Part shown: in pieces, positions 1 to 43,194 of the stretch
Layout: each line of letters begins with the position of its first letter
How positions within the stretch are numbered: position 1 is the stretch's first letter
Origin: Prunella strophiata
Lineage: Eukaryota > Chordata > Aves > Passeriformes > Prunellidae
Length of the DNA: 64,000 bases
Reading direction: 5' to 3'
Assembly (NCBI GenBank): GCA_036583965.1
Contig: JAZBQD010000001.1
Span: 27,748,597-27,812,596, forward strand
Program-made: the position numbers and the translations under genes
Notes under the pieces: model-generated
Told to the model about the DNA's origin: nothing
The model's database searches: none
Seen by the model: the letters and a program-made list of their open reading frames with translations, nothing else

Positions 1-399
1 TTCATTTTAGCCATTTGAGAATTGAGGATTGAGCACTGTGGCCACAAAGTTCGCATAAGCTACTTTAAAAAAAGTGGTTCATTGCTTCACAACCCAAATG
101 AAGTAAAGATCATATCATAATTTTATGATTTAGGACAGAATTAAAGTTGGGTTTAATATAAAACATTTGAAAATAGATTTTTTTTCTTTTCTTTGTAAAC
201 TTAAGAAAATCATTCTAGATTGGAAGGGCAAATGAACTGGGTTTTGGCAGGGATCTATTATTCAAACAGAGCAAAAAATAATTGAAGTTACCTCCCGAAT
301 TCAGCTGTATGTTACAATTTGTATCCTTAACATGTCAATTTTTTTAATGAAGAAAAGAGTAAGGCTTATTTCAAATGAGCTAAAAACATCTGCTGGAAT

Positions 400-437
400 A
401 GATAACTGATGATAATTTAGATAACTGATGATAATTT
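400..437 (+). repeat. 19-bp perfect tandem duplication
   Basis: The unit AGATAACTGATGATAATTT occurs twice back to back (400-418 and 419-437). It lies in SH2D4B intron 6. Confidence 0.95.
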
Positions 438-1330
438 CAAGAGACAAATAGAGATGGATGAAGTTGAAGCTGATATTTATTTAAGAAGTAACTTTTTCTG
501 AATAAAGAAAGAAATGCTCTGATTTGAAAAACTTTTTGTTCCTACAGATTTTACTACCCTTCTTCAAATGAAACATTTTGTAGTGATTCTTCAAATGAAG
601 ACAAAAGGAAAACTTCAGGTACATTAAGTAAGCCATATGTTACCATGTTTCATGTACCATGAAAATGCCTCAGACAATGTGTATTTTTAAACAGAATCCA
701 GATTGGTTTGATGACTTAAAGTGGAAAATAAGCCAAATATATGAAGATAAAGACATGTGCATTATGATTTGTACTTTGCTGCTTTAGCTATACACATCTG
801 TCTCAAAGCTTCATCTCTGCATAACTAGAATAAGTTATATGTCCACAGTACAATTTGAAGACAGTGAATCAGCTAATGCTTAACTTCAGCTAAAAAGCTG
901 AACAGCCTGTCAATCAAAGCAGGCAAGCCAAGCTCTACTGACCCTGGCAAAAACATGTAATTCTGTAATAAACTGGTATCTACTTTTTCAGTACTGCTGC
1001 AATAGCTCTCTTAGTGCATTGCATTCAAAAAACCCTTAACGTGAGGCAGAATATTAAACTCCCATTTTATGGTCCAAAACTGAGATATAAGAAAATACAG
1101 AAGTTGCTCAAGGATGTGAAGGACTTGATTATACCTGTTGTGAGAGATGCTTGAGGTGAGCCAGTGGCTCGAGTTGTCAGCTGTAATTCTGAGCTTTGCA
1201 GAATGGCTTGCATTTGTATTGCCAATTTCTTATACAAGTCAAATATATTCTGCTGTATATTTGCTCATAGACAAAAATCATTCATAATGTATCCTGGTTC
1301 CCTGAATGTAATACAAAATAACAGGAGGCC

Positions 1331-1395
1331 CAGGAGTCAGACTGGATAATCCTTGTGGGTCCCTTCCAGCTCTGTATAATCTGTGATTCTGTTTG
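1331..1395 (+). mobile_element. CR1 LINE 3'-end fragment
   Basis: The stretch reads as the typical 3' terminus of a CR1 retroposon: a GACTGGAT-like segment, then GGTCCCTTCCAGCTCTGTATAA, whose core is GGTCCCTTCCA, ending in a degenerate ATTCTGTGATTCTGT-type octamer run. CR1 copies end in short ATTCTATG-like repeats rather than poly(A), which matches. The element is severely 5'-truncated; the left border is uncertain and may extend to about 1300. Orientation is plus, antisense to SH2D4B. Confidence 0.75.
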
Positions 1396-2418
1396 TTTTG
1401 TTTTCCTCCATTTGTGTCCATTACAAATGGTAACACAGACACCAGATAACACTACCCAACACTAATTATTGCACCTGTAATAGCCTCTTTAGATTCCACC
1501 ACTGCAGAAGAGTTACAAGGCAGCTGAGTCGTTCACAATTTACAATTGCAACAATTAATCTGACCAGAGCTGCAGAAGCCAAAACAACTCATGCAGCAAA
1601 TAGGTACCACAGCACTCACAGGAGTCCCTGCAAAAAAAACCCACTGAGCTTTAGGCTGGCAGTGTGACTTGATTGTCTTTGTCAGGCTCTTTGAGTGAGA
1701 GAAGGAAAAATGAGGCACTTTGCTCACTTTTATAAGTCCTTGCATTTAGTTTCTCAAGAGATGAAGAGCATGACCTGGGTAATTAAAGAATGATCATGAA
1801 TGTCTCAATTCTTTCAATGATTAACAAACTAATCCAAAAGCCACCAAAATTAGTAGAAAGACTGCACATGCATTGGCTCAAGCCCAGATACCTCCTTAAC
1901 TTTAAGCATAAATTATGTTTGTAACTCCTCATGTGAATTTATATGGATGTGACCTTCCCACACGCAGGGAAAACTTTTATCATTGGATCATACAGAAAGA
2001 TCCTGGTTGGGAGCACATCTAGCAAATGTCCACAAATGAAATTTTAATCAGTTTGTCTCTCAGAAAACAACCACACCAAATATCTTCCCTAAGGAAACAA
2101 ACAACACTGTCTGCATCACTGTTCGTAAGAAATGAAAGTATTTAGAATTTACAAGCTATACATGACTGACTTCAGTGTCTTTCACCAATTAAGCCAATGA
2201 AAATAGCAGTTTGTTGATGTCTTTTAACACATAAGGATTTGTGTATCATAAACAGAAATCTGAAATATATTAAACACTAAACTTATTTAGAAATCTTCCT
2301 TGCCTGGCTCACTTCAGAACACCCACACATCCTCATCTCAGCCCTAGAAAATCATGAATCAGATGAGGGTCAGCTTAGTGCTTTGAACAAAGCAATAGAC
2401 TCATCAAAAGCAGCAATG

Positions 2419-2442
2419 AAAAAAAAAAAAAAAAAAAAAAAA
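2419..2442 (+). repeat. Poly(A) run, 24 bases
   Basis: An uninterrupted A run in SH2D4B intron 6. There is no recognisable gene or retroposon sequence directly before it. Confidence 0.95.
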
Positions 2443-3150
2443 GAAGAGATTTAACTTTAAAGTCTTGCTGGTCCCTCAATTTTGTCAGCTATTAAACCAG
2501 AACTCTTTTATTTTTTAATGTCTAAGAATACTGAATATAAAGATCATTGCTAATTCCTATGAAAATAAGACATCTTATTGTAAATGCTATACAAAGCAAA
2601 AGTCTCAGGCATGCTTGCAACTTCAGCAGATAAGACAGCAAATTTTGGATCTGTACATGTCCCATTTAAGGAAAACTGTCTAAAATTATACACTCTCAAT
2701 TATGTTTGAGGAAAAAAAATTAATAATGTTTGTTTGCAAAAGAAAGCAAGAAACAAAAAATACTCCCTCAGTTTGTAAAGCAAAACAATGATTAAAAAGA
2801 TATGAGTTCAAGTCATTCTTGCAAATCAGGTAAATCAAAACTTGAATGTCACTCATCCACATACCATATCACTTTGCCACTATTTGCCACTTAATTTTGG
2901 AGTACTTTTCACCCTATCTTGGTCTTAGTACTCTTGCTTGGCTTGCTATTTTGCAGCAAGCATATTTTGGCCAAAATAGTCTTGAAAAAAACTTTGGTGA
3001 TATGAGTCTCAAATTAGTCTAGTTAATTAAAAAAAAAATGGGAAAATCATATGCTAATTGTAGGAAAGATGTGCAAGTCTTGTTCTAACAGGACCTCGGT
3101 TTCACCGTGTCAGTAGGCTTTGCTTTTTGGGATGGAAGCTGGCAAGATTA

Positions 3151-34377
<31,227 letters not shown>

Positions 34378-34614
34378 TTATACCCACTACAGTGACAAAA
34401 GCCCACTGATGGCACTCCAGAAAGCAAACTGCAGCAAAGGAGCTCTCCCACACCTGCCTGCCCAGGAGAGGTTTGATTCCTGCTCTGGCCCTTTTTGTGC
34501 AGGCATATTCTGCTCCTTGTCTTGACAGGGACAGAGTTCTTTTCTTATCTCATCCTCCAAATGTAAGGACAGGTGTCAAGTGAATGTAAGAAAAATGAAC
34601 AGGAAAGGCTAGGG

Positions 34615-34664
34615 AAAAGGCTGGGAGAAAAAAAAACATAAAATGAAAAGGCTGGGAGAAAAAA
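34615..34664 (+). repeat. Short direct repeat, two copies
   Basis: The 19-base unit AAAAGGCTGGGAGAAAAAA occurs at 34615-34633 and 34646-34664, separated by 12 bases. It lies about 0.3 kb upstream of the SH2D4B start codon. Confidence 0.9.
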
Positions 34665-37576
34665 GTAAAAGTCACTTGAGTGCTCCTGACTGCAAGCCAG
34701 TAAAAATAAGGGATTCTTGATTGAACCCAGCAGCTTTGCTCCCTTGAACAGAAGAAAATTCAACATAGAGAGTCTCAGAGTTTCAGGTCAAGCAGTTCCC
34801 TTCAGCAGCAATACACTCCCAAGGGTGTGAGCGTTGCCCAGGGGTTTAAAGTGATGTCATGGTTAAAGGTATCACCTACACCAACAATATCCATGTCACT
34901 TTGGGAACTGATCTCTCCTGATAAGAGAGGAGTTTACATATTATTTCTCAGTCTAGCCTGTTAACCAGTCTCAACAGAGTAAGGCATGTTAGAGGTCATA
35001 GTTACCTGGTGTTGACAAATACTGTCATGCAGCAAATTGACTAAAATGTTTCTAAAATTAAAAGCAGATGTTACAAAAGCCACATGAATCTTATCACCTT
35101 ATAAATAAATTAATATGAATTAAACAAGACTAAGTTCTCAGCAATTCACGCAGGCTATGCAAGCCCTGATGTTAATTCATTTTCCACTTGGTGACTGGAG
35201 AAAGCTATAATGCTGCTCTTCCAGGAGATTATAGTTCTTTATTATGTAACAGTTTTATCAAAATCAGCAAAAATAATATTTCAGCACTAGGACCAAAAGC
35301 CACTTAATTATGTAAAAAAACCCAAACCAAACCAAAGCCCAACACACTGAAAAGCAAACTCTCTGGATTCAGGAGCCTGTTTTCACTGGGCAGGGGTTCA
35401 TCTCATCTGGGGAGAGAGGGCACACTGAGGGAGGGGACTGCTTTGTGAGAAAAACCAAAGTGTGGCCACTCAGAGGCACAACAAAACACAGATCACATCA
35501 GCAGGCTGAGCCACATCCCACTGCTCGATTTTTACACCAGAAGGAAGAGAAAGAGCATGCCAATGTTTCCTCATGAGAAACCTGCCTTATAGATAAGGAG
35601 CTATCAAAGCCCTGTATGACTTCCATGACCTCATATTCAAAAACATCCTGCTAATGCACCTATTCATATGTCCTTCTTCTGAGGTATGCAAAATACTATT
35701 GCCCTAATTTAGGTGAAAAATCAAATTGATATAAACCAAAATTCCAGTGAAGATGTTTTATCACCTGGAAATAGGTGCCAAAGATGCTGGAATGATGCCT
35801 TCAGGTGAAACAGGATTTCGGAGCCCATCATGTATGGGCTATAAAGAGTGTAGTCCACATGCTACTCTGCAATTCAGGATTGGTCTTATGTACTGATTTT
35901 ATCTCCTAAAACAAAATGCTTTTATTAGTAGTATTATTTTTTAAGAAATACAGCTTGACAAGAAAAAAAAAAAAAAAACTAGAGTAAGAAAGATTTTGTT
36001 ATGCTTCTCTATTTTACTTAGTCAGGTATAGAAAGGGGAGACCCTGAGGGGGTTGTGGCTTTTGTTTCTCTGCTTCTATTCAATTATATTAGAGCTGTGC
36101 CTCCACATTTTGGCACTAATTGAAAAAGACTCGCCTTTGCAAAGGCTTCAGGGCAAGCAGTTTCTCTGTTTTACTCATTTGTCATCATTCTTTATTTTAT
36201 TTTTCTTGACTTCACAGACCAGAAATTAAATCCTGATCAGAAGCTATCACGGTGCAGAGAAGAAACTCTTCATCATGGATTATGTGTATTTGAGCATGAC
36301 AAGTGGCACCATCTCTGAACAGCATTCAGCTGCAGGAGTAGCTCAGGATGGAGATACAAGACACAAGACAGAATGCAAACAAACGTTCAGAAAACTACTT
36401 GTAATGTTCAAGAAAAACAGCAAGACCAAAGAGATGAAATGACACTTCATAAACAACACATTGCCTGAAGATTATTCACCAAAAATATTTGGGGATGGGA
36501 ACCAAATGATCTAGTGGAATTAATCTGTGTGGGAATTACTTTTTCTTTAACAAAATAAGAAGTCACATGTGGAAGTGTTATCATCTAATCACAGCAGTAA
36601 ATCTGATCAACTTCCTTGTTGTAGATGCTCTTTAGGTTGCAGCAATCCCAAAATAAAAAACTGGAAATACAAAGGAGAAGTTAGGAAGATAAAGAAACAT
36701 CCCACCTGTAAGCCAACATCCAACAGAAGCAGAAACAAACATCACAAATTTTGCCATTAATTTTTAACCTATTAGACACTGATTCTCATTGCATTTCATG
36801 TTTCCACAAATATTCCAAATACATAGATGGAATTATCACAAAAAAATTATCATGATCTCTCCTGATTGCTCAGAAAATTAAGCAAATCTATGAAATCCAA
36901 AATAACCTTGAAGAAACACCAAGCCTACTACAACAACTCTTGCTATTTCTAGCATTAGCTCATATTTTGTGAAGTGATGAGCTTTGCAACTCCAACCAAA
37001 GTAGAGTCAGAAAACTCAGGGATAGGAAATAACTCAGGCAAAACAAAAAATAACTTTATTGCAAAATAATTACTCTCTCCCCCTTTCCTTTCAGGCCCAG
37101 TTAATATATAGATAAATTAATGACTGAGAAGAGCACAGAAATTTGTAAGAAGGATGCCTGCTTCCTGATGGTGGCCATCTATCATCTTTCCAGCCTTCCT
37201 GAGAAGTATTTTGAATAGTTTAGGAGGACAGTGAGCTCTCCATTGCTTTTCTACCTTGGTTACCCCTAGTTCCATAGTCCAAGCTAAGCTAAAATCATTA
37301 CAGAAACATTACAACTCAAGAGCGTATGCACAAAATAAAAGTACCTATTCATGGTGTTCTTGTTGGCAGTCATTACCTTACAATAATTGCCACACAACTT
37401 GATGCTCTAATTAGTAGCAGTCTCTGCAAGGAGCCCAGAGCTGTTTAAAATTTAAGCTTGGAGTTTGCTTTAATCTTAAATGGCATCTTCTGGGACTAAA
37501 CACACTCTGCCCCACCTCTGGTGCAGTATCTTTCTGGCTAAGCACTCCTCAACACTGCCACTAGAATCCATCTGCT

Positions 37577-37600
37577 GGGGGAAGGGGAGGGAGGGAGAGG
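37577..37600 (+). other. G-quadruplex-type motif
   Basis: Four G runs (5, 4, 3 and 3 bases) are separated by loops of 2, 1 and 1 bases between 37577 and 37595, followed by more purine. This meets the usual G3+ with short loops pattern for quadruplex formation. It lies about 3.3 kb upstream of the SH2D4B ATG exon, on the strand opposite to the gene. Confidence 0.75.
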
Positions 37601-40600
37601 AAAAGGTACAGATAAAAACATTTTCATTTCATTTTTTAAGAAAGAGGAAGTCCTTTATTGGCTAAGGGCTGCAAATCTCTTCATCCATTTTCCTCTGAGC
37701 TTGTGCATCTTCCATTCCCTGAACTGAACAGCTCACTGGAAATGCTGATTATTGCTGAGCCAGGAGAACAGCATTTGCATTTTATGACACAGCCATATAA
37801 TCTACTCTAGCCATGTCATTTACATAGAAATATTGTGCTATAACCTACACATTACAGGGGAAGAGAGGGCTGTAATGCATCGCTCTCCTTAAAGAAAGAT
37901 TAATATGATTAAGAAAATGTTACTTTAAAAAAAAATGTTTTCTTAATATGATAAAGAAAAAAACCCACTAAAGAAAAAATGTGGCAATCATGTTTTCCCG
38001 ACTGTGAACTCCATGGTCTTAATTAATTGTTTTTGTCTTTATATTTTTCATTTTTTAAGAGGAAGGAGCATGCAGCATCTTTTTTTTTCAAGTCCTGCTG
38101 TGTCAGCATCAAAAGAAGAACAGTAGAACCTGGAACCGAATGGTGCAGGAGGGAGCTGACCATGTAAAGGGGAAAGGTAAAATTAACATTTGGTTGAGGT
38201 CTCCAGAACCCTACAAATCTGTCACTACAAAAGCAAATGTGCTTTGGCATTCCCCATGAACTAGCCTTATGTCTGATTTGAAGTTGCTGTTAATTAAAAG
38301 CTAGAAAAAACCAAAACCAATTGAGAACCATCCCTTCCCCACCTCCTCTATCACAGATGGGCACAACAAAACCTGCCTGGTTTTGCTCCATTTCCATAGT
38401 CAAGTCTGTGGCTCCCTCTAAGGGCTGAAACGAGTTTCTCAACAGCACAATCTGCAGCTGGGTCAGAGTGATTGTTTCCCTGAAGCAGCTATTCCATTAC
38501 AAAGCACCACATAAAGCAAAAATGAGAGCATGTTTTTCCAGACCTTCCTTTTCAATAGAACTCCAGCATCAGTAAATCACACTGCAGCATGTTTTGGAGC
38601 ATGGGCAGGCTTTGCATGCTCATCATCTTCTCTGTACTCAGTCAAGATTGCTATTCCTGCAAGGCACTATGCTAACAACAAAAAAAAAAGGAAAATAACA
38701 TTTGAGGTATGTATAGCAAAATAAGAATTAAATAGATAGTTTAAAACCTCATCTTAATGAAATGTAGCAAGAGAGCTACAAACCAATCCATTAAAAAATA
38801 CATCTTATACTGTCAGTCTTACAGCTGCAAGGGAAACAATGCTAACTGGGGATTTTAATAGTGCAATGAAGATTTACAGTGGCAGGAGTCTCATCAGATA
38901 GATGGGTTTTGCTTGGTTTTATTTTAATTCAAATTTGTTTTTCCTCAGTCCCACACAGAAATCAGACAATCACAGAGAGCACTGACAGTAGGGAAAGCAA
39001 AAGGATGGGAACTAACCCAGGGAAAGCAGCATTTGCAGTCCAGGGCTGAAGAGAGCAGAGCCATCTGTCATTACTCCAGTCTCCCAAGGTTAGTTTTGTA
39101 CTCTGCAACACTACCTGCCCTTCAGAAGAAGTCCCATCAGTGATTATTTTTGCCTGGCACTGTGGCAATCCTACCCAGCAAGATTACTTTAGGGCTATCC
39201 CTTTGTGTTCTGTGCCACAGCTGTCACACACACAATTACACTGGAGCCTGGGATGCCTTCAAGGTTCAGCACAATTTATTAGAGATTTGGGGACCTGAGT
39301 GGAAAGGACAGCCCTTCGATTTTTCTTCAAGTTTATAATAGATATTCCAAATTCTGACCTGCATTACACAGGTCTGAGAAGTATTTAGAGCAATATATAC
39401 TTTATTTTTATTGCTACTAGTCCACTAACAATAGCAAAAGAGCTGGCAAGTCCCAGCATAGGTTTTCAAATTGAGAATAAAGCATCCACTATTAAAATAA
39501 TTCAGAGTGAAAGCAAATAAAGTAAACCAAACAGGAAAAAAAGCCAAGGTTCCTTGACAGATTAATCTGAGAAAACATGGTAAAAAGGTTACAATCAGTG
39601 TTCCCTAAGCCAGGCACTGAAGAGAGAGACTTTGCAGAGGAAGGGCAGAAGATGAGGACGGAACACTCCCATACACTGCAGTTAATGAGAACAGAGATCT
39701 TGATATTTCCCCAGCCTCTCCCTGGGATTGTGCTGTCTAATTCAATTGGTGTATATCTCATTTACAAAACAGTAATCAAGTTCTTCAGGTTGGGCTCTCA
39801 GCTACAAATGGGGTGCACTTGGTTGGCAGGCAGCAGGCTCTACTTGGGAAGCAATTACAGCTCACTAAGTGTCTGTAGGGATCTAACCTTAGCAGATTAA
39901 AAGGCCCACTGGCAACAGCCTCCAAGGACTGTCTTTGTTCAAAAAGATATGCAGAATGCACTGCCTCCTGTCTCCTATTTACACTGCCCTGCTCTCATCA
40001 GGATGTTATATTGCATGAAACACAGCCTGTGCTTACACTGCACACTGCAGGCCAGCTTTGTGCTGGGTAAGTACAAAACACATCAGACCATCTGTTTCTC
40101 AGCAGAAGTCTCCAATGGAGACTGAAGGAGGCCATCCATGACCCTTCAAAGCAGAAATGGTTGCTTTTCAACTCTGGAGTGATACTCTTTTCTTAAGGAT
40201 CTATACACCTTTTCTTTTTATTGATTTACCTCTATCTGATCTTTATAATGATCTGTTAACCAAGGAGGAAACTCTAAGTGCAGACAGCTGCCTAAAGAAT
40301 ATTGCTGTGGTCTGCTCTTCTTCCCCTGCCCCTCAGCACACACCTTTCCAGACCCAGCTGTCTGCATAGCAACAGCACACTTACCTTCAAGCAGGAACTC
40401 AGTATTCTCCTACATATGAATTACTTTGTGTATCTGCAAAGCCCAAAGAGACCTTTGAATTCCATGACCTAATTGCTACATGAAATTATTCCAGCATTTG
40501 GTATGTTTTCAGTGAAGTTCATTACAATAAGCTACCCAAGAGATATCATGCTCTACATTATGCGAGTTTCTTCTCTCAGATATATATTAACTTATGAAAA

Positions 40601-41481
40601 TGCTCAGTAAGTTCACTTTTTTCCATCTCACCATAAGTGCATCAGAACATATCATGTAAGAGCTAATTTTCTTTAATATACTCCCTGGTACCATTCAGCT
40701 GCATTATACATAATGCAGCAGTTGTAGCATATCAACTTCCCATCATATCAGACACTGCATTATGGCAGCTGAATTGATTACTTGTGTAATTGAAGGGCAC
40801 CAATAGGAGAATTTTTAATCATTTAAGTGACTCATCAGCTTTATATACAAAATGTCTTGCTTTAGTGGCACCATGCAAGTGACTTACTTTCAGGCCATAG
40901 CATTTTAGGCCACTTCTTATTCTTGTCATCTTTGCTGGCAGTACAATTCCACAGATTTACAAAAGGCAGAGCATAAACTGAATGTTGACTATAAAGGATT
41001 TCTTTTGACTATCAGACTCCTGTTTGCAAGATCTAATAAAAATCCAGTCAGACAAAAGTAGTTTTGTTTTTGATGGGAGTTTTTGTGGTTTTGTTCTGTT
41101 GTTCTTTTTTTCTTAATAGTAATATTTAATTCACCATAAAAAGCCAGCCTTTTCTTTGTTTTCAAGGGTCAGATGGAAAAATCCACAAACACTTTTATAT
41201 TGTTTTATTATATTGTTCTTTTATTTTCAGCGTCACTTGCTGCCCACCTCCTAAGGTAGCAAAACCTCTGCTGCAAAAAAGTGCCTAACTTGCTGCTGCA
41301 GATCACATTCAGCACTTTCCATGTCTTGACACTGAGGTGCTGTTCAAAAGTTTAAAAAGCAATACCTAAAGGATTTTGAAAATCCTTCCCTTTTACTTGA
41401 AGTCTTATTAATACCTTCTCCACTGCTGTCACATACCATGGAACAAAGAGTACCTCAGGACATTCCTGAAACTTACTTGAA

Positions 41482-41503
41482 TTTTTTTTTTTTTTTTTTT
41501 TTT
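41482..41503 (+). repeat. Poly(T) run, 22 bases
   Basis: An uninterrupted T run in the non-coding stretch upstream of SH2D4B. Confidence 0.95.
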
Positions 41504-42288
41504 AACTCTAATCATCTTCACAGTTTCAAATCACAAAACCTGGATTAAGCCTACTGGCTCATTTTCACAATACAAGCCTGTGTAGCTTTGGCATTCATGT
41601 CTGTGCTCAATTCACCTGACAGAAAATACCATTTTTAAAGCTATTTGCAAAATTATGACAGATCCAAGTTCCACAATAGGGATGTGTCTCTATCAATCCT
41701 TTATGGAAGACTTATGAAGTAAGAGCAACTCTACTTCATTCTCTCTGCCCTTGTCACATCTTCAGTCATAAAGAGTTACCTCCTCATTCTTTTCCAACAG
41801 TACATGCACTGCACTTCTCCAGGCTTTTATTTTCTCCTAACTTTCTTCCTTTTATATTTCTACTGTTGCTTCCTGCACTAAGCCTCTGCCCACTGGCAGC
41901 AGCTCCTGCCTGAGAAGGATGACCAGCTCAAGCAATTTCATCCCTGCTCCTCTTGTTGTAACTGAGGACTGCAGTGTTTTCATGGCATCCCAATTTTCCC
42001 CTCTCCCAACAGGAAGATGAGCCCCTCTACAATCCCCATAACCCAAATATGCAGAGGCAATAAACTCCATTATATTAAATATATTATACAGTATGACCAC
42101 AAAATTACTAAATACTCAGAGTTGATGGAGGAATTTCTTCCTACAGAAACTCTTACTTTTCTGTAACTGACACTGTACCATACAAGCTAGATCATGCAAA
42201 GAGACATTACATGAATTGGGTAAATAGTCTAGCCACTCCTGAGTAACAATGCATTTAAGCAGGTTATGGCTAATGCTCCAGGTCTTTC

Positions 42289-42339
42289 TATCCTTTTAGT
42301 ATAGGAAAGGATATATATATCCTTTTTATCCTTTTAGTA
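42289..42339. repeat. 20-bp perfect palindrome between 13-bp direct repeats
   Basis: The sequence at 42306-42325 (AAAGGATATATATATCCTTT) equals its own reverse complement. It sits between two identical copies of TATCCTTTTAGTA at 42289-42301 and 42327-42339. It resembles a slippage product of an AT-rich tract more than a mobile-element footprint. Confidence 0.85.
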
Positions 42340-42451
42340 AGTCATCTTAAGCCACCTTCATACCCTCAGTTTAAAAAAAATTAGTATTACATCTAATTGC
42401 CAAACAAGCATCATGTTCATGTGTTCATCTTAGAATTCTCTAAGTACCTCC

Positions 42452-43194
42452 TTATTTTACCATGGTGCAATGAGTGAGATGCCCAGGGGGCAGGTGATGT
42501 ACCACAACCACTGCTTTGTATTTTTCTACTCTCTCACTGCTGTCCATATGGATCATCAGCAGTGGGGACCTCTTCCATCCCCTGCAAAGCTTAGGAAAAC
42601 AGAACTGCTTGTCAGCTGCCCTCAGAAATCTGAGTAGGGTCAGCCAGTACTCCAAATCTGGAGTACTTTCAGCACCAAAGAAGGCTCGTCGCAGGCCTGT
42701 AATGGTTAGAGTTTCCAGCTGAAAGCCACTCCCAAGAGGCTGCATCAGCCCATAGGTCCACTTCCACCACAGCTGGAATAACCTTGAAGGTTGCCAGCAC
42801 AGCACTGACTCAGCTCCAGTCACATTTTCATGGTCCTGATGTCTCACACCAAGCTTTACTCACCACACAGGCTCTGTCTCCTCTTCCGCAGATCCCTCAG
42901 CCTGACTGCACAACCCAAGAGCTGCGAGCCCTGCTCCCCTCACACCCCCACACCCTGCAGAAGCTTGAGCACTGCTCTGCTCCAGAATCCAGAGCAGCTC
43001 GCTGCTCTTCATCCTCAGCCTTCTCTCAGTGCCCTCCTCACGTGCCCAAAGGCCAGGCCAGGCCGGCACACACGCCATGGCCGCTGTCTGTGCCGCTCAC
43101 AAACCCTCCAGAGCAGCTGGGCTGGTGGTGCCCTGGAGGTGCTGCCACCTCCCTGCTACCCCTGCAGGTAGAAAAGATCATTTATTCCTCATGA
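42452..43194. other. GC-richer block with unidentified open frames
   Basis: This block is visibly richer in G and C than its surroundings and carries comparatively long open frames: 131 codons on the minus strand at 42452-42847, 136 on the plus strand at 42784-43194, and a 72-codon minus frame at 42860-43078. The last runs up to TGTG followed by GTGAGT at 42864-42863, a good donor. I recognise no domain in any of them, and the frames disagree with one another. It could be a decayed retroposon or pseudogene, a non-coding first exon region, or simply a GC-rich patch where stops are rare. Confidence 0.3.
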
